The position numbers and the translations under genes were made by a program. A model generated the notes under the pieces. The model made no database searches, was not told the DNA's origin, and was given only the letters and a program-made list of their open reading frames with translations. 17,644 nt of DNA from SVTX01 sp045538195. Lineage in GTDB: Bacteria > Bacillota > Clostridia > Oscillospirales > CAG-272. The stretch covers positions 1 through 17,644 of the forward strand of contig JAZSRA010000083.1 of the NCBI GenBank assembly GCA_045538195.1, in the 5' to 3' direction. Below, piece by piece: positions 12,618 to 17,644 of this stretch (positions within the stretch are counted from its first letter, which is position 1; each line of letters starts with the position of its first letter).

Positions 12618-14849
12618 ATGAAGCACAACAACTGGAATGGATTTGAAAGCGGCGTTTGGCAGGATGAGATCAACGTCCGTGACTTTATTCAGCAGAACTA
12701 CAAGCCCTACGAGGGAGATCACTCCTTCTTGGCAGGCGCTACCGAGCGCACCACCACTCTTATGAAAAAGCTTCATGAGCTTTTCGCTCTTGAAAGACAG
12801 TACGGCGGCGTTCTTGACATTGATACCGCTACCGTTTCTTCCCTCACCAGCTACTCTCCCGGATATCTTGATAAAGATAATGAAATAATCGTAGGTCTCC
12901 AGACCAACCGCCCCCTCAAGCGCGGCGTAAACCCCTTTGGCGGCATGAGAATGGTAAAACAAGCATGCGAGGCTTACGGATATAAGCTCAGCGAAAAGGT
13001 ACAGGAGGAGTTCCGCTTCCGCACCACCCATAATGACGGCGTTTTCCGCGCATACACTGATGAGATGAGAGCGGCGAGAAAGTGCCACATCATCACCGGT
13101 CTCCCCGACGCATACGGCAGGGGAAGAATTATCGGTGACTACCGCCGTGTTGCCCTTTACGGCGTTGACAAGCTTATCGCCGAGAAGAAAAAAGACAAGG
13201 CAGCTTTGGCTGACGGTGTTTTCGAGACCGAGACTATACGCCTCAACGAGGAGCTTTTCCAGCAGATCACATTCCTTGGATACATGAAGGAAATGGCGGC
13301 GATGTACGGCTTTGACATCAGCCAGCCTGCAAAGGACGCAAGAGAGGCTATTCAGTGGACATACTTTGCTTACCTTGCGGCTATCAAGGAGCAAAACGGC
13401 GCGGCAATGTCGCTGGGTCGCGTCAGCACTTTCTTTGACATCTACATTGAAAGAGACATTGCAAACGGCACTCTCACCGAGGAAGGCGCGCAGGAGCTTA
13501 TGGACGACTTCGTTATGAAGCTCCGCATGGCTCGTCACCTCCGCACCCCCGAATACAACGAGCTTTTCGGCGGCGACCCCATGTGGATCACCGAGGCGGT
13601 CGGCGGTATGGGCGAGGACGGACGAACCCTCGTTACCAAGTCCAGCTTCCGTATGCTCAACACCCTCTACACTCTTGGCTCATCTCCCGAGCCTAACCTG
13701 ACGGTGCTTTGGTCTACTTCCCTGCCCGAGAACTTTAAGAAGTTCTGTGCAAAGGTTTCTGCCGACACCGACTCCATTCAATACGAAAACGATGATGTTA
13801 TGCGTCCCCACTACGGCGACGACTACGCTATCGCTTGCTGTGTTTCCGCTATGAAGGTAGGCAAGCAGATGCAGTTCTTCGGCGCAAGAGCAAACCTTGC
13901 CAAGCTTCTGCTCCTTGCCATTAACGGCGGCTACGATACGTCCAGCAATATGCACATCGGTCCTCAGATGCCCGTTATGGATGGCGACAAGCTGGATTAC
14001 GACGAGCTTATGCGCCGTATGGAAATATATATGGAATGGCTGGCTCACCTCTACGTCAACACCATGAACGTCATCCACTACATGCATGATAAGTACGCCT
14101 ATGAAAAGAGCCAGATGGCGCTCCACGACACCTACGTCGGTCGCTTTATGGCATTCGGTATTGCGGGACTCTCGGTAGTTGCCGACTCGCTCAGTGCAAT
14201 TAAGTACGCAAATGTCCAGCCTATCAAGGACGAAAACGGATTTATCGTTGACTTTAAGACCGAGGGTGACTTCCCAAAGTACGGAAACGACGACGACAGA
14301 GTAGACCTCATCGCCAAGGATATGACCCACAGAATGATAGTCGAGCTTCGTAAGACTCCCACGTACAGAAATGCGGTTCACACCCTCTCGGTGCTTACAA
14401 TCACATCTAACGTAATGTACGGTAAGAACACCGGCGCGACCCCCGACGGCAGACGCGCATCCGCTCCCTTCGCTCCCGGTGCTAATCCCATGCACAACCG
14501 CGAGGAAAACGGCGCTTTGGCGTCCCTCAACTCTGTTGCAAAGATCAGCTATGACGACTGCCGCGACGGTATTTCCAATACGTTTTCTATCACTCCCGAG
14601 GCACTTGGTCGTACCGAGGACGAGCGAATCGACAATCTCGTTCACATTCTTGACGGCTATTTTGCCAAGAAGGCTCACCATATCAACGTCAACGTTCTTA
14701 ATCGCGAGACGTTGATGAAGGCTTATGAGAACCCCGAGGATTATCCCAATCTGACTATCCGTGTTTCGGGTTATGCGGTCAACTTCAACAAGCTCTCCCG
14801 CGAGCAGCAGAGAGAGGTTATCAGCCGCACGTTCCACGAAACTATATGA
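12618..14849 (+). CDS. pflB: Pyruvate formate-lyase (formate C-acetyltransferase)
   Basis: A 743-residue oxygen-sensitive glycyl radical enzyme that converts pyruvate and CoA to acetyl-CoA and formate in the anaerobic cytosol. The diagnostic features are present: adjacent catalytic Cys407-Cys408 (IACCVSAM), which sets PFL apart from most other glycyl radical enzymes, and the C-terminal glycyl radical loop RVSGYAVNF with Gly718. Length is close to E. coli PflB (760). A strong SD AAGGAGG (12605-12611) lies 6 bases before the ATG. The gene overlaps pflA by 4 bases (ATGA), so the two are translationally coupled. Transcription is predicted to depend on the upstream ZTP riboswitch. That fits because formate feeds 10-formyl-tetrahydrofolate synthesis. 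Long open frames on the opposite strand are codon-use artefacts. Confidence 0.98.
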   Translation: MKHNNWNGFESGVWQDEINVRDFIQQNYKPYEGDHSFLAGATERTTTLMKKLHELFALERQYGGVLDIDTATVSSLTSYSPGYLDKDNEIIVGLQTNRPLKRGVNPFGGMRMVKQACEAYGYKLSEKVQEEFRFRTTHNDGVFRAYTDEMRAARKCHIITGLPDAYGRGRIIGDYRRVALYGVDKLIAEKKKDKAALADGVFETETIRLNEELFQQITFLGYMKEMAAMYGFDISQPAKDAREAIQWTYFAYLAAIKEQNGAAMSLGRVSTFFDIYIERDIANGTLTEEGAQELMDDFVMKLRMARHLRTPEYNELFGGDPMWITEAVGGMGEDGRTLVTKSSFRMLNTLYTLGSSPEPNLTVLWSTSLPENFKKFCAKVSADTDSIQYENDDVMRPHYGDDYAIACCVSAMKVGKQMQFFGARANLAKLLLLAINGGYDTSSNMHIGPQMPVMDGDKLDYDELMRRMEIYMEWLAHLYVNTMNVIHYMHDKYAYEKSQMALHDTYVGRFMAFGIAGLSVVADSLSAIKYANVQPIKDENGFIVDFKTEGDFPKYGNDDDRVDLIAKDMTHRMIVELRKTPTYRNAVHTLSVLTITSNVMYGKNTGATPDGRRASAPFAPGANPMHNREENGALASLNSVAKISYDDCRDGISNTFSITPEALGRTEDERIDNLVHILDGYFAKKAHHINVNVLNRETLMKAYENPEDYPNLTIRVSGYAVNFNKLSREQQREVISRTFHETI

Positions 14850-15562
14850 CGGAAAACAAAATAACGGGGCGCGTCCATTCTATCCAGAGCATGGGTACTT
14901 TGGACGGCCCCGGCGTAAGATTCGTAGTTTTTTTGCAGGGTTGCCCTCTCCGTTGCGGCTGCTGTCATAATCCCGACACATGGGATACAGAGGGCGGCAG
15001 ACCTTATACTGCAGAGGAGCTTGTCAAAAAGGCTATACGTTTCAAGGAATATTTTGGTGAGGACGGCGGCGTTACCGTCTCGGGCGGAGAACCGCTTTTG
15101 CAGGCGGATTTCGTCCGTGAAATATTTGAGCTTTGCCACAAAAACGGGATCAACACCTGCATCGACACCTCGGGATGTATTCTGAACCATAGGGTCAAGG
15201 CTCTGTTGTCGGTCACCGACCGTGTTTTGCTTGATATTAAGTACACCACTGACACGCTCTACCGAGAAAACGTGGGATGCTCGATATCCGCTCCCATCGC
15301 TTTTCTCGATTATCTTTGCGAAATGAATATTCCCACTACTCTCCGTCAGGTAATCATTCCCACAAAGAATGACAATGATGAGAATATCCTTGCGCTGAAA
15401 AAGATAGCCGATGCTCACGGGAACGTAGACAAGATCGAGCTTCTCCCATTCCGCAAAATATGCCAAGTCAAATACGACAAAATGGAGATCGAATTTCCCT
15501 TTGGCAACATTCCCGAGCCGACACGAGAAAAAATCGCTGAGCTTGAAAAATCGCTTAAATAA
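14846..15562 (+). CDS. pflA: Pyruvate formate-lyase activating enzyme (radical SAM)
   Basis: A 238-residue radical SAM enzyme that uses a [4Fe-4S] cluster and S-adenosylmethionine to create the glycyl radical on PflB. The cluster motif CxxxCxxC is Cys33, Cys37, Cys40 in GCPLRCGCCHNPDTW; Cys39 is an additional neighbour. The N-terminal MGTLDGPGVRFVVFLQGC segment and the SGGEPLLQ motif (SAM binding) are standard for the family, as is DTSG and the LLDIK motif. The start overlaps the pflB stop by 4 bases. No clear terminator follows: 15563-15729 is AT-rich with only a weak 6-pair hairpin (15595-15613), so some read-through into the lipoprotein gene is possible. Confidence 0.97.
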   Translation: MTENKITGRVHSIQSMGTLDGPGVRFVVFLQGCPLRCGCCHNPDTWDTEGGRPYTAEELVKKAIRFKEYFGEDGGVTVSGGEPLLQADFVREIFELCHKNGINTCIDTSGCILNHRVKALLSVTDRVLLDIKYTTDTLYRENVGCSISAPIAFLDYLCEMNIPTTLRQVIIPTKNDNDENILALKKIADAHGNVDKIELLPFRKICQVKYDKMEIEFPFGNIPEPTREKIAELEKSLK

Positions 15563-15729
15563 CTTAAAAATTATAATCTCAGCACCGATCAAAATTAAGT
15601 TTCTTTAACTTAAACTATGTTCAATTCATTTCGTTAAGTTTTCTTAATAAAATAGATCAACTGTAACCTTTTCCCAAAAATGTCGACTTATTATATGAAA
15701 GCAAAATTATTAAATTAGGAGGACATTTT

Positions 15730-16326
15730 ATGAAAAAGATAATATCTATTTTGCTGATGACACTTATTCTTTTATTTTCACTTACAGCTTGCGAACAAAT
15801 TTTGCCCAACAGATCAAGTGCAGGATATACCGAAGAAGAACTGAATATTTACAAAATATCCGACAAAGCGATTATAGACAAGTTCGGAACGAAAAATCTG
15901 TCGGCATTTCAGGTATCAATTCGCAATCTTGCAGACGGTAGGATCAACGTAAGTTATGAGCTTAAGCTTTACGGAATATACACAAATGAGAAGTACTCGG
16001 TCTATTTGAACCCAAGCCTTGAGGTAGTCGATATCCACGCATACGAGGTCGGCGTATATTCAAAACACATAAATGATAAAGAATTTGAAGAATCTCTCGA
16101 AGACGCCAAGGAAAAAATCAAAGAACAAGCTCAAAGGTACGGTGAGGAGATAGAAGACGGAATGCTGTGCTACACCGAGGAAGACGGATACATCTGTCTT
16201 TGCCTCGAGATAATTGTCGACATTGACCCTCCCACGTATGAGACCGATCAAAACGAAACCGTAGGCGGCTGCGGTATCGACCACGAACATGTATTTTTCA
16301 GCGAGCAAATCTGTAAAATAGACTAA
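15730..16326 (+). CDS. Putative lipoprotein, unknown function
   Basis: A 198-residue protein with a type II signal peptide: KK, a hydrophobic stretch (residues 4-18), then lipobox LTAC with Cys21 as the lipidation site. It should be anchored on the outer face of the membrane. The mature part is acidic (many E and D), begins with a beta-rich region (about 30-110), then a charged helix EESLEDAKEKIKEQAQRYGE (about 119-138), and ends with a short Cys-containing segment. I recognise no named family. The SD AGGAGG is 6 bases before the ATG. The gene and its upstream region are clearly more AT-rich than the pfl genes, so it may have been acquired separately. No sure promoter was found. Confidence 0.82.
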   Translation: MKKIISILLMTLILLFSLTACEQILPNRSSAGYTEEELNIYKISDKAIIDKFGTKNLSAFQVSIRNLADGRINVSYELKLYGIYTNEKYSVYLNPSLEVVDIHAYEVGVYSKHINDKEFEESLEDAKEKIKEQAQRYGEEIEDGMLCYTEEDGYICLCLEIIVDIDPPTYETDQNETVGGCGIDHEHVFFSEQICKID

Positions 16327-16365
16327 CAACAAAACTCCCGTCAACAGATAAACGAATACTAAAAA

Positions 16366-16517
16366 CCAACCAATTTTCAAAAAGTTTTTGAAGTGGATTG
16401 GGGGTGGTTGCACAGCAAGCTGGGCGCGAGTTTTGCAAGCAAAACTGCGTACGCTGTCGCAAGCGACAGACTGGGGGAAGGGCGAAACCTTTTTTCAAAA
16501 AGTTTCGCCCTTCCCCC
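16366..16517. repeat. Composite palindromic intergenic element
   Basis: Four palindromes in a row: an imperfect stem across 16366-16407 centred on TTCAAAAAGTTTTTGAA; GTTTTGC/GCAAAAC (16430-16445); TGTCGC/GCGACA (16455-16468); and a perfect 16-pair stem 16473-16488 with 16502-16517 whose loop also pairs (T run with A run). The last could end transcripts of the lipoprotein and hisIE, which converge here, but neither strand has a T tract after the stem, so a repeat element is the better label. Confidence 0.7.
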
Positions 16518-16531
16518 TATAATAATTTCTC

Positions 16532-17188
16532 TCACTTTGTCATTTTTTCCTGCTTGATCTTGTGGTCGATAACGTGACGGGAGGCAAGCTCCTGCTTAAT
16601 ATCGTCGATGGAAATGCCCATCTGAACCATAAGGACAAGAACGTGATATACGAGATCGGATATCTCGTATACAGTCTCCGCCTTGTCGTCTGCCTTGCCC
16701 GCGATAATGACCTCAGTACACTCCTCGCCTACCTTTTTGAGGATCTTGTCGATTCCCTTTTCAAAGAGATAGGTGGTATAGGAGCCTTCTTTTTTCTCGG
16801 TCTTTCTGCCCTCTATAAGCGACATCAGACCGTCAAGGGAAAACTGTTTGTTAGCAATATCCTCGCACTCCCACAGGGGATTTTCAAAGCAAGAAAAGCT
16901 ACCCGTATGGCACGCGGGGCCGTCAGGCTCGACTATTACTTCAAGCGCGTCTTTGTCACAGTCTGCGGTTATGGAGACGATGTGCTGATAATTGCCGCTT
17001 GTCTCGCCTTTTAGCCAAAGCTCCTGACGGGAACGGCTATAAAAGCAGGTCAGACCTTTTTCAATAGATATTTCAAGGCTCTCACGGCTCATATAAGCAA
17101 GAGTGAGCAGCTTTTTCGTCTTGTTATCGATTACAACTGCGGGGATAAGCCCCTTTTCGTCAAATTTAAGCTCGTTTATGTTTATCAT
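16532..17188 (-). CDS. hisIE: Bifunctional phosphoribosyl-AMP cyclohydrolase / phosphoribosyl-ATP pyrophosphatase HisIE
   Basis: A 218-residue fusion that carries out steps 2 and 3 of histidine synthesis. Residues 1-110 are the cyclohydrolase (HisI): SRSRQELWLKGETSGN (51-66), metal ligands Asp76, Asp78, Asp80 and zinc cysteines Cys77, Cys93, Cys100 (GPACHTGSFSC). Residues ~115-218 are the MazG-like pyrophosphatase (HisE) with KVGEECTEVIIAGK and YEISDLVYHVLVL. Start: AAGGAG is about 7 bases before the ATG at 17188. hisIE is often the last gene of a his operon, behind hisF, but at least 456 bases without a gene lie upstream here, so it is either detached or separated from the operon by repeats. 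Confidence 0.97.
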   Translation of the reverse strand: MININELKFDEKGLIPAVVIDNKTKKLLTLAYMSRESLEISIEKGLTCFYSRSRQELWLKGETSGNYQHIVSITADCDKDALEVIVEPDGPACHTGSFSCFENPLWECEDIANKQFSLDGLMSLIEGRKTEKKEGSYTTYLFEKGIDKILKKVGEECTEVIIAGKADDKAETVYEISDLVYHVLVLMVQMGISIDDIKQELASRHVIDHKIKQEKMTK

Positions 17189-17644
17189 TTTTGTTCTCCT
17201 TAATTAGTTAGCGAATGCAACGATAGGTCGCTTTCTTGAAATGAAATCTGCAAACTCGCAAGCGAGATTTGCCCGAGTTTGCCAAGGCAAACATCTCTTG
17301 GCAAAGAACTTTCCCTAATTTTTAGGTCCTTTTAGGGTGTCGGAGGATTTTTCGCTCCTTCGTCGCTAAAAAAATCCCTCACTGACATTTCCTTATTGCA
17401 AGGGTATTGAACCCAAGACATTTTATCTAACTTTAACTTAAAGTATCTTTAAATTCAGTTGAACTTTATCGGCTGGGTTCTATACTGTTGCAACACGAAA
17501 GCGGATAGCAGGCTGAAATTTTGTGTGCAAAATTTCAGCGTCACTATATGCAACGTGAAGTTAATCTTAATTGTTAGTCAACTTGTTGCAAACCGCTGCT
17601 TGCAGGCAAGCAGTCCGAGTTATATCATAAAACGCACAACGGCA
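17189..17644. other. 456-base non-coding, palindrome-rich region upstream of hisIE
   Basis: No supported gene. It contains CTCGC/GCGAG-type and GTTTGCC/GGCAAAC short hairpins around 17250-17310; a GGATTTTT...AAAAAATCC palindrome (about 17345-17379); an inverted GAACCCA/TGGGTTC pair (17409-17415 and 17474-17480); an 11-pair hairpin 17512-17522 with 17529-17539; and an 8-pair hairpin 17596-17603 with 17606-17613. TTGCAA/TGCAAC sequence recurs three times between 17485 and 17595. No T-box features or clear sigma-A promoter for hisIE were found. Confidence 0.55.

Noticed and set aside
12603..14837. Long open frames on the minus strand opposite pflB (12603-13538 and 13680-14837)
   Set aside because: They are mirror frames of a highly expressed gene with strong codon bias; the sense product is a full-length pyruvate formate-lyase and the antisense products show no domain or ribosome binding site.
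14771..15592. A 273-residue minus-strand frame opposite pflA
   Set aside because: It lies across the complete radical SAM activating enzyme and the end of pflB; it has no start signal and no recognisable domain.
17189..17644. T-box or his-operon leader upstream of hisIE
   Set aside because: No T-box core sequence (TGGNACCGCG-like) and no terminator/antiterminator pair was found on the minus strand.

Overview
The window looks like a chromosomal segment of an anaerobic, spore-forming Bacillota, most likely class Clostridia. I infer this from a pyruvate formate-lyase operon behind a ZTP riboswitch, a SPOCS (DUF3794)/LysM protein, two possible sigma-K-type promoters, TTGACA-N17-TATAAT housekeeping promoters, and strong AGGAGG ribosome binding sites. 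The sequence alone does not fix a genus.

Layout. Positions 1-225 hold one copy of a structured intergenic repeat (copy A), followed by a minus-strand YfcE-type phosphoesterase. Three co-directional genes of unknown function (955-2257) converge on a minus-strand SPOCS/LysM gene (2363-3901), sharing a bidirectional terminator. Divergent from that is a secreted-type amidase-domain protein without a signal peptide (4040-4621). Next come an AI-2E-family membrane protein with an unusual repetitive tail (4745-6379), tRNA-Lys with a partly duplicated 3' flank, a minus-strand HemG-like flavodoxin and ligA (7501-9504). Between ligA and a minus-strand amidase_3 protein lie two inverted copies (B, C) of the repeat seen at the window start. 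Then follow rsmI, a tRNA-Thr/tRNA-Tyr operon, an array of short hairpins, the ZTP riboswitch, pflB-pflA (4-base overlap), an orphan lipoprotein and a minus-strand hisIE. The last 456 bases carry no recognisable gene, only palindromes.

How the parts work together. The best understood unit is promoter, ZTP aptamer, overlapping terminator, pflB and pflA: ZTP/ZMP, which builds up when 10-formyl-tetrahydrofolate is short, should relieve termination and raise formate production. A sporulation theme runs through 877-4621 and the amidase_3 gene, but it rests on domain content and promoter-like sequences, not on proof. No transposase, integrase, phage gene, CRISPR array or defence system was seen. The most unusual material is non-coding: a three-copy repeat whose hairpin stems change in a base-pair-preserving way, and which lies in the same orientation just after three unrelated stop codons.
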